NCBI GenBank assembly: GCA_034509425.1 | Contig: JAVTVJ010000068.1 | Location: 5,890,001-5,954,000 of the forward strand | Source: Eopsaltria australis | Taxonomy: Eukaryota > Chordata > Aves > Passeriformes > Petroicidae | Direction of reading: 5' to 3' | DNA: 64,000 nucleotides | Part shown: positions 37,868-49,900 of the stretch, one piece after another | How positions within the stretch are numbered: position 1 is the stretch's first letter | How the letters are laid out: every line of letters begins with the position of its first letter | Translations under genes and position numbers: made by a program | Notes under the pieces: generated by a model | What the model was told of the DNA's origin: nothing | The model's input: the letters and a program-made list of their open reading frames with translations, nothing else | The model's database searches: none

Positions 37868-38330
37868 AATCATAATCATAACACCACAGACTGGCTTGGG
37901 TTGGAAATGAGTTTACAGATCATCTAATCCAACTCCTGATCTTCCACTGGACCAGGTTGCTCTGAGCCCCATTCACCCTGGCCTTGAACACTTCCAGGGA
38001 TGGGACAGCCACACATCTCTGGGCACCTTGTGCCAGTGCCTCACAACCCTCTTGGTAATGAATCTCTTTCTAATATCTTATCTAAATCTACCCTCTCTGA
38101 GTTTAAACCCATTGCCTCTTCTCCTGTCACTACAGGCCTTGGTAAAATGTCCCTTGGTAAAATGTCCCTCTCTTATAAATCCACTTTTATATTACAAGGC
38201 CACAATGAGCTCATCCTGGATCCTTCTCTTCTCCAGGCTGAACAGCCCCTGATCTCTCAGCTTGTCCTCATGGGAGAGGTGCTCCAGCCCTCTGATCATC
38301 AGACCCTGCTGTGGGCTTCTGTGCAGACTA
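37868..38330 (-). mobile_element. CR1 LINE 3' fragment, minus strand
   Basis: Plus-strand reading starts at the element's 3' end and follows avian CR1 closely: 'ggcttgggttggaa', 'gatcatctaatccaactcc', 'gaccaggttgctctgagcccc', 'ggccttgaacacttccagggatgggacagccac', 'cttctcttctccaggctgaacagcccc' and 'gagaggtgctccagccctctgatcatc'. These are antisense to the ORF2 C-terminal region and 3' UTR. A 15-base unit (CCTTGGTAAAATGTC) is tandemly duplicated at 38137-38151 and 38152-38166. Plus-strand open frames across it (for example 38000-38386) are antisense shadows. The copy is 5'-truncated and frame-broken. Confidence 0.95.
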
Positions 38331-41300
38331 AAGGAAAGAAATATATGTCCTGTGCTTTATCTGGTCCCTTCTTCCCATGCAGGTAAATCTCAAGAATTAG
38401 AGAAGGGGAAGACCAAAGAAACACTCCTCTGAAGCAGCAGTAGACAAAGGGAGTTGTGTAAGCACAATCTGGACTGCTATGAGTCTGCTGAGTGTGGTCT
38501 GTTAAAATTTGTATCACTGCTCTTCCATTGATTCTGAAGACAGTAAATTGGAAGGTTGAATTTGTTCTAAGTTTGTCAGATGTAGCCATTTGTCCACCAT
38601 TTCCAGGAGGCAGAAATGGCTATGCTTGGACAGGAAGGCAAAATCACGATCCAAGAGCAAAGAAGGGGATTTTGGTAGTAGTATGAAGCACTTCTATAGA
38701 ATGTACGTTGTAAGATAATTATTTTAAGAGTTGGAACTTCTGTTTCCCATTATAAAAACCTTAAGAAGTTATTGGAAAATGCAAAGCTGTGTACATCAGC
38801 TTCAGAGGCAACTTCAGAGGCTAATTTATGTGTGTGTAAGGCACACATATCCTTGCAATCTGTATTTTTCTGATGGGCCAGTCTTTTCTGCAGGTCCTGG
38901 CCCCAGATCCAGCATGTTAGTTATAACCTGAAGGTTCCTGGTAGCAGGAGCAAGAGTTAAAGCAAAAACATGCCAGAGGACCCAGATCCTAGTGACACTG
39001 TGGTGGCCTGAGAGGCCTCTGCTCCATGCACATCTCTGCTTCTGGAAAGGGAGGAGCAGGTGGCTCATGACGTGTCCTCACTGCATGGTTGAGGGTCAGG
39101 TTGGGAAACCTGGATCACACTGAAATGAACAGCTACATCCAAATCATGCAACACAGTGCTACACAGAGATACCAGCTCATGCCAAAACATAGTCTCCATA
39201 TGAAAAGACTCTACTCTCCACAAGGTAGATTAGCTCAAGCACAACGCAGGGGGAACCTACACCAGCAGAGCTATCTTTGTTTATGTTAATTTGAGCTAAA
39301 TCTGTCTGTTATGCCTTATTGCAGCATGTAGACATATCCTTTCATTTTTTGTGTATATATCTGAGAGCATTCATTAAAACCACCCATGTCTGTCTCCTGC
39401 TAAAATTTAGCAGTTTCATATTTTAGATGAAAATCAGAATTCAGGATAAAAGAAAGCCAGGGTAGAGACTTTCTAAGAAGGAGCCCATGCAGTCTCTGGA
39501 CTGCTATGGAGACTTTTAAGTTTTTCTAGGCATATTTTCAGGTTTTTGATTGCTTGGCTCTCAAAATCCATGCACTAAACTGAAGCAGCCGACTGATGTT
39601 CCAGTTGTTCAGTGTTTATCTGTGCTGACCAGCTTTGCAGCTAGATCAAATGTTTGCCAAAATCTCCTCATCGGTGTACTGGAAAATGCCTCCTCTGAGA
39701 ATTGTTCAAAACATGTAGTCAGTTCATTGCCCAATCCTCTTTCTAAACTGGAAGATGAAATGGAGAAAACAAGAGAATGGTAATTTTACAAGTCTGAGCA
39801 ATATCTTTACAAACAATGGCTCTACATTTCTCTCAATGGACAATTAATAGCAGTGGGTTTCAGAAACATATTCTACAGTGGTATAAACTAACATTTTAGT
39901 AGACATGAAAAAGAAAACATGTCTCTTTCTCAATGAAAGAGTCCTGTAAGAAATAAAACCGTGTTTCATTCTATAAAAAGTTTCCTTACAAGTAAGACCT
40001 CTGACATTTGATCCTCTCAAATATTTTTATCCAAAAAGGGTGTCTAATTTCTGCCAGAGCTCTGCTTGAAGTTTATTTGGATAACTTGTTAAGTTTCCCT
40101 GTTGATGGCTGTGCTATGACTGACTGTCACTCATCTGGCTGACTAAGCAGTCTCATTTTTGGACAGAGAGCTGTGTGGAAACCCTGAGTTTGAGATTCAA
40201 ACATTAGACATATGCATTTCAGACTAGTGCATCTTATGAAGATCCTTGAGAAGCAATGGATACTCTGTGTGATTCACATTAACCAGAGTAAATGAGATTG
40301 TGGTCTAGAAACATCCCAGGTTGTGTAGATAGAGACATCTGCATTTGATAAGTACCAATCTTGGCAATCATGGCAAGCAAAGTCACAGTATGACTTAGTT
40401 TGGTCCCATTTTCACTACTGACATGAAGCAGAAGGAGGGCCTATACAGGAGAAGTATATTCTGTTTGTTGTTAGTGGTTAGATCTGTATTTGGAGAGTGT
40501 GTGCTTGGAAGGTGTCAGATATTAGTTAGGTACACAGATTACAAAAGAAAGCAATGAATGATGTTCGATGCTTCCAGGGTCTGAATTTCAGTGAAGGTTT
40601 GGGATGAGGCTACAGATGCTCCCTGCTTGCCCCAGGCTACCACCACAGTTTAGCAGTCGATGGGATTTGCAGAAGTGAAAAAGGTTCAATGTGGCTGATT
40701 AGCTTTTGTTTTCTGGCTCTTTTTTATCCTAGAACTGTGAAATGTCAAATGTCTTTATCAGCCCTCTCAGCCTTAGTCCTGAGTCCAGTCAAGTACCTGT
40801 GTGAGTCAAGTCCAGGGGAGGTTGCCCTTGCAAATGCACTTTAAGGCAGGTGCAGGGGAAGGGAGACTCGTTGTGTGTAAAAGCTTCCATTGTAGGTGTG
40901 GAAAGACTGGGGGAGCTGCTTTGGCTCTCAGGGCACAGTAATGATTGCCTGCTTGGCAGTGCATGCTCCTTCTTGCCCCACATCCAGAGCTCCTAATGGA
41001 GCTGTCCCAAAACTCCTAACGGAGTAATTTTGAGACCAGTTTGGGGGTTTTTCCTTTAAAAAAATAACAACAAAGTTTTCCGCAGTTGCTCAGAAAAACA
41101 GGAGATGATTTCATCTTATCATAATTGCTGAATTTATTTTTAAGATGTGTCAAAAGCTGTAATCTTGCACGCCTCCTTTAATACATAACATCCTGATTGT
41201 AGTGGCCCTGAAAATTAACAAGTATTCAAATAACCCTAACAAAAAAGGATGCAAGTCCACCATTATCCAGACTGCATGACTCATTAAAGTGAAGGGTGAA

Positions 41301-44300
41301 GAGCACAGCAGAGTGGCATTAATCACTCAGTTCTGCTACAGGAAGAAAAGCATTTGTGTGATACTTTATTTACAACATACCATATGCAGAATTAGCTGAT
41401 GGTCTCACAAAGACTCTAGGGATGATGGTGACAAAGGAACACCCCACTTCTAAATAATTTTGTGAGGCTATTTAGTTCAATTTCATTTTAGACTTTGCAT
41501 TTTGCTTGGCAATAATACACAAAAGACACTCGGATTTTTTTTTCTTTTTTGATGAAAAAGAAAAGCTTAATTTCCTGTTTAATGGCTTCTTCTCTCTTGG
41601 ATTTTAGAATATGACAAAAACATAAGTCTGAAAATACAATTTCATTACTAGATTTTGTAAGACCAAGAGAGGAAAAAAACCCCCAAACTTATGACAAGGC
41701 TGAAGACATCTTTTTTAGAGCAGGTTTTTGGATGAGTTATCTTAAAGATGCTCTCAGAACAGCCATGTGGTATTAGCTGAGTTCTCATACCACAGGCAGC
41801 TGTGCTATTAGAAAAAGAAAAACAAATGGGTGAAGTAAAACTCTGGATACTTAGACTCTGAAGAATACCTGAGATCAGAAAACAGAAAAGAAAAAGCAAT
41901 CTGAATGGAGAAACAGACCAAAAGTGGTATCAGTGGCATTGTCTCTGAAGACAGGTGGTACTGGTGTTTTTGGTGTATAAATGTTATAAATTACCATTAA
42001 AGAAAATGTACCTGGTTCAGTATGAGATTACTGGTGATACTCATTGTACCTTTACAAGGATCTCAGAGAAGATGGATAGAGCCCTGGACTGTGTTGGGCA
42101 AAAGTTCATGTTGCACAGCTCTGTTCATAAGTGAGGCAGCAAATGGAGAAAATCTCAGATGTGGTTGATACTACAAAATCCAAACACAGAAGAAAAGAGA
42201 CTTGGTGCACGAAGAAGTGACAAATTCAAAGTTGACGCTATAAAAAACAACATATGGAGCTTCATATGCAATGGCAAACACCATAAACTGTAGGATGGGC
42301 TGGCATTTGGAAAAATTTTAATGTGGTTTGATTATTGTTGTTGTTTTTGACTGGGGAGCTGTTGCAGAGCTCCTTCTGGGAGCCAGCTGGGACTGATTAC
42401 TGTGTGGATCAGGACGCATTCAGCAGTGCAGAGCAGCCAGACCCAAACCCCTTGTGCAGCAGACCTCTGCCAGACTCCCTGGCTTGCAGTGGCTGCTGGA
42501 TTTCCTGTGGTAGAGAGCACAGAAGGATTCCCAGTCTGAAATTGCTGTGTCTTGACTGGAGGGTGTTCAGATTTGTCCACACACCACCATTCTCACCTTC
42601 CATAAATCACTCCAAAGAGCTGGTTTAAGATCAGACAGTGGATTCTTGTCGATGTGGTCCATGGGGTTTCTTTGGGTGTTGTCAACAAGCTTTTCAATTA
42701 CTGTCACTTCAGGTAGGGAGGGTCTGAGATATCAACAGAAAATTTTTGATTACAATTTTGATGACAAGCATGGCCTTTTAGCTTCTAATGTGCTTTGAGT
42801 TAAAATTAACTCTCAGGGATTTCTAAATCTGCTGAAGTAAAAAATGCTGTCTGTTTCAACATAGTCTTCAAAATTTATGATACTACAACACATGCTAAAC
42901 ATATAATTCATCCAGTGGTATCAATAGGACTGTTCTTATGCTTAAAGATATACACATCTGCAAGGTCAAGATCTTATTCTATATTGTCATAACTATGGAA
43001 TAATACATAAGTGTGAGCTGGGACTGATTTCAGTAGTAAGCTGAAAATATTTTACTTTGACTGGTGAGGTTCAAAAGTTAACAAAAAATTCACTCATCAT
43101 CTTTTCTGGGTCAGTTAACCAGTCTGAACTCAGGCTTTGTGTTAAAACTTGATGGAATTTTCCTCCTTATGATGGATATATTTGAAAAAATCAATGTTAA
43201 TGCCTTTCCCTGTGAAGTATTAATTGTCAGGATGAGCTAAACATATTCAGCTGGTTGTGATGATTTTTTGCTTTCTGACCTGCAGGAGATAATCACCATC
43301 TGTCTTCATGATCACTTTCTACCTTGCTGCCTGCAACTTCTTCTGTCATATCTTACTACTCAGCAGTCAGTTTAAACTCAGAAACTTGTTCTGTATTTGT
43401 TTACCTTTGCAAAATGCTTCTACTGTTTCAGACCTGTAGACTTATTTTTATGCCTAACAGCTTGTTTGTTTTCTCAGTGATGTAAATTAGCCTAATAGAT
43501 TGCCTGTCTTTGCAAATTGTGTCTTTTCAGCAAGAGAGCCTTTTTAACCAACTCATCTGAACTGATCTGAGTTTTATAATGTATTCCAAACTTACAGATT
43601 TTTAACACAAAAATTCGAGAGTGAATTCTATATGATAATTATAGGTTATTTTTTTTTCCCCTGTCACACTGGCTTACTGAAGCTCTGAAGTATGTGTGCA
43701 CAATACAGCTTCTCTTACTTCAGGACTTGTAAATAATTTTGGTCACTTGGATTTCTGTTTCAAGAAGTTAAGTTCATCTTGAGAACTATTTTGAGAACAG
43801 AATTATTGACTGAAACCCAAGATACTGAATGAAGTATGATTCGATAAAACTCATGTCTTGTTAACAATTCTCTGTTCCTTGACACAACCTTAATTAAATT
43901 AGAGCTGCAAAACTAAAATACTCTATATACACAGGGTTCATGCTATCTGTGAATTATCCAAAACAGAAACCCATGGATATCTTCATAAGGAAATCTGATT
44001 TTCTTTGCTCCCATTTTCTTACAGAAAGTTTCTCTGGTACATTTTCCCTGTTGCATTTAAAATTGCAACATTCCAGCTCTTTCAGGTTCTGTGAAATAAA
44101 TCACACATCAAGAAGTCAAGTATCTGTATCTCCTTTATACACACAGTCTGTGAGAGTACTCCTACAGACTTCCTAACTTGCCATGGGGAAGCATTTATAT
44201 TTTACCTTGTTTATTCACAGTACAAACCGGTCTTAGGTAATGAAAACCGGGGTAGTGGGAAATAATGTCAACAAGAAGTACCCAGAAGATTTACATAAAC

Positions 44301-45221
44301 TGTCATCCGAGCTTCTGTAATGTGCAGATGTAACTGCTGTGGATAATAGAAATATCTGTCATTTCAGCTGTCAACACAGCTTGGCAATTTCACCGAGTTG
44401 CCCTTTGGGTGCTCCATTTGCTTCCGTCCTTTGACTGGTCTTGCCTTACTACCTTTCACAGGCAAAGTTAATGGCTCTGATCATTCCTTTCTACTCACTT
44501 CACATATTCATTCTGACTCAACTTTCTCTCTGACTCACAATCTGTTTCTATTTCCATAACCACGAGCGCATGTGAAACACCCTGGGCTGATGGAATGGCA
44601 CAGGCATCGCAATGGGTTATTCATACCTGTGTGAGTAACTCCTTGCTACGTGTCTATTGACTTGAGAGCACCTTCATTTCCTGACTTCTCCCATTTATTC
44701 AATCACTTGGCAAACCTTCTCCTACAGTGCAGGGGATAAATCCTCTTGTTCTTGTGTCAGAATGGAACTGCCTCAACATAACAGGATTACACCTTCAGCC
44801 AACTTTAAAAGAATCATCAAGAAAATGAGAAAAAAAGCGCTTAGGAGTTCTGATGGACTTGCTGTGCTGTTGTTAAGTCAAGACCAGTAGCTGACCTGTA
44901 GGTGTTGCAACTGCTTCAAATATTGGGGCTTTCTGGTGAAAAGCCTAATGTACATGAGAAATCTACTGGGTAGATTCTCCTCATGGGCCTATCTTATTAT
45001 GTGCTGTGAAAGATGCAAAATTGCAGGGGAAAGTTTGAGCAAACTACGCGAAACTCCTGACATATCTCCAAAATCCACAAACAAACTGAAACTGTTAGCA
45101 GAAGAAATATCCTTTTCTATACTAACATCTGTGAGCAAAGGGAGCCAGGAAAGAGATCTACAACATAACCATGGCACTATTTATTACTTTAAACATGACA
45201 TTAGGGTAAAAAATCGGCTGG
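38331..45221. other. unique non-coding sequence, about 6.9 kb
   Basis: No recognised gene or repeat family. The plus frame at 39550-39783 (from a TTG codon) looks somewhat protein-like, but it is preceded by an in-frame stop at 39547 and no acceptor nearby fits it. The segment 41040-41320 is AT-rich with 'catgactcatt' and 'tcatcttatcataattg' and could be conserved non-coding DNA. A GC-richer spot at 42350-42560 carries frames overlapping on both strands with no domain. The 110-codon plus frame at 44936-45268 runs into a T-rich tract and is unsupported. Confidence 0.5.
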
Positions 45222-45268
45222 GTTTTGTTGTTGCTGTTGTTTTGGTTTTTTTTTTAATTTTTTTTTAA
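45222..45268. repeat. GTT/T-rich simple tract
   Basis: A run of GTT-like units leads into T10 (45246-45255), AA and T9 (45258-45266). The tract could be the complement of an A-rich tail, but no retrotransposed body was recognised next to it. Confidence 0.8.
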
Positions 45269-46916
45269 TACTGGAACATTATTACATATAAATGTGAAAA
45301 ACATGGAGATTTCAATTTATCAGAATACTCTACTAATCCTACTTTTATACATAGATTATTAATTGACAAATTTGACCTTTTAGATACCTTCTAAGAGGTC
45401 ATGAACTCAGTAATCACTACAGAACTGCAGAATTAAATCTTCCTGGAGCTCTTACTGGGTATCCAGAAATGTGGCAACAGCTCTAGTTTAATTGCTTGAT
45501 TTTTAAAGAATATTGGTGATATGTGCTGTGTAATCTACAATGTTGATACACATGAATTATCTTCATAACATGCAGTAACTCAGGTTCTTACCCCTGATGA
45601 CATCCAGATGTAACAAAGAAATCCTGACATGCATAAAAGATCTGATGTTCAGCATAGTCTGTCTCTCTGAAACTTCTGATGGACAGGAAAGTAAATCTTA
45701 AAACGCAGTTTTAAATACCCAGTTAGTCAGAATTAGAGGAAAATCTGGAGCTGGGTGGCATAAGTGCAGAGGTTTTATTATTTCAATGTTTTTGCTCTGC
45801 ATTATGTTGCCAGGGACAAATACATCATATGTTCTGAAGAGGTTCCCCGCAGTCACTGCAGCATCATACTGAGCACTGACTCCAAAAGCCTTGCTCATAG
45901 GAGGATTGAGTCCATTTGGAAATGTTGGAGACGACACATGTGGTAAATAGGTATGATGCTCTGCTTTTACAGCTCCAAGTGGGTGGATCACTGGGTGTCA
46001 CTCTTGGGTACAGTGGTGGAGGCAGGGAAGGAAGGCCAAAAAGACCTTGATTGGGCCATGGGGAAACCTCATTTCTTCACTGTAACATTGAAAAAGTGAC
46101 ATCACAAAGCAAATATTATAGTAAAATATGATTTTGGCTTGCTTATTTCCATCCTCCCTTGTTTTACTGCAAAACACATTCTCTGGAAGCTTTGGATGTC
46201 TTACTTATTTGTTCAGGGTTTTTTGTTTGGTTTAGTGTTTTTTTTTCTTTAGCCACTGTGGTTGCTATTAACAGTAATTAACATCCACTGCAGTAGAGTA
46301 TTTGTCTTGCTTAAAATTATTACTAAACAAGAATTGATCAGACTTTTTTTTATCTCCAGTTTTCCCCTTCCAATTTGCCATTTGCCAAACTTACTCTCTT
46401 TACAATAGCAGCACAATCTCTACAGACAGAAATTCTTGTTTTAAGACTGCTCTTATTTTAAGCTGGCCATGCACTAATAACTGACAGCAGCTTGGTTTTA
46501 CAGGAAATGTTTTAAATAACAGGCATCACTGAACATAGATGCAGTTAATATTTCAGTATAGTGAGCACCTACCACCCTTCTGAGTAATCTTCTGGATTAT
46601 CTGAACAACCTGGAGATCAAAGATTAAAACTTGCTGCTTTTTCATGCAGGATATTACATTTCATAGGAGAACAAGATATGAGTTGCTTATGCTGGTAACT
46701 AAAGACATATGAAGCACTTGGATACTCCAATTATCTTCTGAGTCATTGAAATTTGTATACTCTCTGTGGACCTCCTAAACACTCCAGTAAAAAGAGTAGA
46801 GGTTATAGATATCTGGGTAATTGAACTGAACTCAAATACTTCATCTGGTTTCAGTAACATTTCTTGTATTTCTTACTCTGCAGTTCTAATTTCTTGTTGT
46901 GAAATCATCTTACTGG
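45269..46916. other. unique AT-rich non-coding sequence
   Basis: Nothing recognised. Short open frames only (97 codons or fewer), with both strands open over the same bases around 45700-45990. Confidence 0.5.
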
Positions 46917-46971
46917 AAAAAAAAATCAAAACCAAACCACCAACAACAAAACCTCACAACACCCAAACCCA
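46917..46971. repeat. A/C-rich low-complexity tract
   Basis: About 55 bases made almost entirely of A and C, with CAA and CCAAA-like units and no clean period. Confidence 0.75.
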
Positions 46972-49900
46972 ACTGTGAGAACCAGATTAAACAAATTCTC
47001 CAAACTGGTTTTTTTGCTATGTATTAAAGTTGGTACTTGAGTGCACAGAGCAAAATTAACTGGAGGGAAATGCCTGTGTATCCCCTCACAACCTTTTCCT
47101 GGGAAATCGCAGGGACTTCGGGTGCTGGTAGGTGTTGGCACCTGCTCTTCCACCTTGTCTTGGTGACACTGGTCTCTGGCCACACTCCATGTCACTGGCC
47201 CATGGCCTCTCCCTGTGCTGCCTGGCCCCTTGTGCACCCTCCTGAGCCCCAGGGCTGCTCCTGGGAGGTGCCAGTGGTCAGCCTGAGGGGCACTTCCATC
47301 TCTGCTGCCTGGCATGAAGCTTTCCATCCCACCAGGGCTGCTTACTTACACATCCCTTTCAGGAGGCAGGTGCAAGAGGCTGGCAGTCTTTCCAAGGAGT
47401 CTTTATATAACATTTAGTGTGGGGTTTATACTCCTGAAATCTTCTTTTGGACTCTGGGGTACAGGGATCTTCACACAACAAGTATAAAATGATGCTCTGT
47501 GCTGCATGTGGAGTGAAACCTGTCTCCTGGCAGAAGCTCTGCTGGAGCTTTGATAGTGGGAAGTGGGCTGTCTCCCAACATTAACCAAGGTATTGGTATT
47601 TCCTCTCTGTTTCAATATTTTCTTTAACGTTTGATAGCATTAAATAGAGTGCAGAACACACTTAAGTGGTGCCAGGGACTTTGCACAGGAGTCTTGTAGC
47701 CAGTTCCCAGAGGGAATTAATCACTGTTGTGCTCAGCAATGATGACTGAGTTTCAGTGACTGCATGCGCTGTAAATTTATACCCCAGTGTCCTCTTACTG
47801 CAGCTCCAATATCTTTATTCTTTCTGGCTTGAAGATGAAACTTCACATGGAGAAGTTCACTGGCAAATTCACTGCTTTAAAAGGGCATAAGTGATGCTGT
47901 TTGCTATAAACATGTTGTTAAACTGTGACATCAATATTTGGGAGGATAATGATTATAGAAGGACTCGGAGAGAAGTGATCTCAGTCAATGGATAACAGCT
48001 CAGAAAATGAGCAGAAATTTCTTGTCTTTATTTAAGACAAAACTTAGCTTGAATCTGTGTCAGTTTATAAAGATACAGAAAGGCTGCCAGTGGCAGAAAT
48101 TGTACATTGAAACAAAAAATATTCTGTGGAACTCTTCTCAAAAATGTTTGCTGTAGTACTGAAATTCCTTAGCAAGCTGGGGAACACTAGGAAAGACTCC
48201 TGGACAAAGCTCAAGTCTTTGCAGTTAGATACTATCAGCCATTAAAGAAAAACTTAGCTGCTTAAAAAGAGCAGAATGACATTTTGATTGAAAATAAAAA
48301 TTACAGTAGAAGCCTGCAGAGCTTCCAGCCCCCTTTGTTCAGTATTCACTGAGGTCATGCATTTAAATATATGTTGCTTTAGAAACTACTAACAGTGCAT
48401 AAGATACATGATGGTACAGTTGTATATTCCAGTGAAGCATTTGTATTCCACTGCTTCTTTTTAAAATTCTTCTAAATTCTTCTTCCCATTTCATTCACCT
48501 CTGCCCATGTCACCTAAGACAGCAGCAGTCACATCATATATGCATGTATTCCTGGATTGTTTCCTCTACTACACTCTTTCTTTCATGGCACACATTCAGT
48601 CTCAGGAGATTTGCTTTCATTGCTTCTGTGTTTTGAACATCTTGAAAGAAGTGATGGCTGAAAGAAGGGTCAACAAGTTAGCTTTAAAATGATAAATAGA
48701 CTGGTTGCTGGCATGTCTGAGCATTTTTGGAGCATATTTATATTTTCCTTCTCACTGGTGCTTCTTAATTTCATACAGAAGTCTGAAAGGACCTCTAGGA
48801 TTAATGAAGATCATATAGAGAATATATTTGGCAAAAACACAGTGTGATCATGCTGCATCTGTTATCTGAAGTAAAAACTGAGGTCAGAATTTTAATAAAG
48901 AGTATATGAATGTTTCTGAATCTACAGAATAGCACATGTCAGTTTTCAGAGCAACTGCATCAGTTACTGCTACTGCCTACACTGACTATGTCAGACTGCA
49001 TGGTCTTCTCTCTCTATTAGGTAAGGTCCATGGAAAGGAACTGCCAGCCAATACAGAAAACTAAGAATTGCCTCCTAATCTTGATGCTGATGTAGGCTTG
49101 CTACAAAATAATTGGCTTTGTGTATGCTGGAGTAGGAATAAAGAAGAAATCAATACCAAAGAATATTGAATAATTCAGCAGTAGGGTAATATTTGTCAGC
49201 TAATATTTGGTGTCAAACACAGGAACTTTCATGGTAAAACGTGATTTACAAAGGAGGAAGAGAAGTATCAACCAAACAGTCATAAGAAGGAAGACTACTG
49301 AATTGGAACAGAAAACAGTTTGGATGGAATGGGTGTGAGGCTTTCCTCAATCTATAGTCTGCAATGTAGGTAGAAATCACATCCTGATGGAAGGCCCAGT
49401 ATCTCATTAAACAAAACCTTTAAAAAAGTGAAGCAAAGAACCATTACCCCCTCTGGAGATGCTCTTAGTGAGTGCTTATTTTCAGATAAGACCATCATTG
49501 CCTGGTTTTGATATTTGAATGTTAGAGAACTGGAGCTGGAAAGAAATTATCCCTGGCTATGAAATCACATTAGCCTTGGCAACATATTTGAAAGTTGTAA
49601 ATGAAAATTTTCCTCTGACCAATGTAGAAAAGCCATTGACTAAAGTGTCTGACATAAAGTATTAGTATTTTTCAATACATCTAGCTCAGAATTATGCACA
49701 TATCTTTCATATGACAATGTAGACTATTGAATAGTTTCACTTCTCTAATAAAGAAGCAAAAAAAAAGAGATTTTTCTCCTAGGATACACTGGAGCTATTT
49801 TGTCCAGTCAAACATTTCTCAAACAGTCTTTTGAAAAATGGACAGAGGAGGATCATTGCTTGCCTCAATTACATGCAACAGAGAACTGAATTCCTGAAGT

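Noticed and set aside
38000..38386. 128-codon plus-strand frame
   Set aside because: It is antisense to the minus-strand CR1 copy and is a shadow of that element.
39550..39783. Protein-like plus-strand frame of 77 codons
   Set aside because: It begins at TTG just after an in-frame TGA at 39547; the good acceptor at about 39540 would place that stop inside the exon; no family recognised.
44936..45268. 110-codon plus-strand frame
   Set aside because: Its 3' end is coded by the simple T-rich tract and it has no domain; most likely chance.
45222..45268. Antisense poly(A) tail of a processed pseudogene
   Set aside because: No gene-like body next to it on the expected side and no flanking duplication seen; treated as simple sequence.
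47037..47417. 126-codon plus frame and overlapping 133-codon minus frame
   Set aside because: Both arise in the same GC-rich block and neither resembles a known protein.
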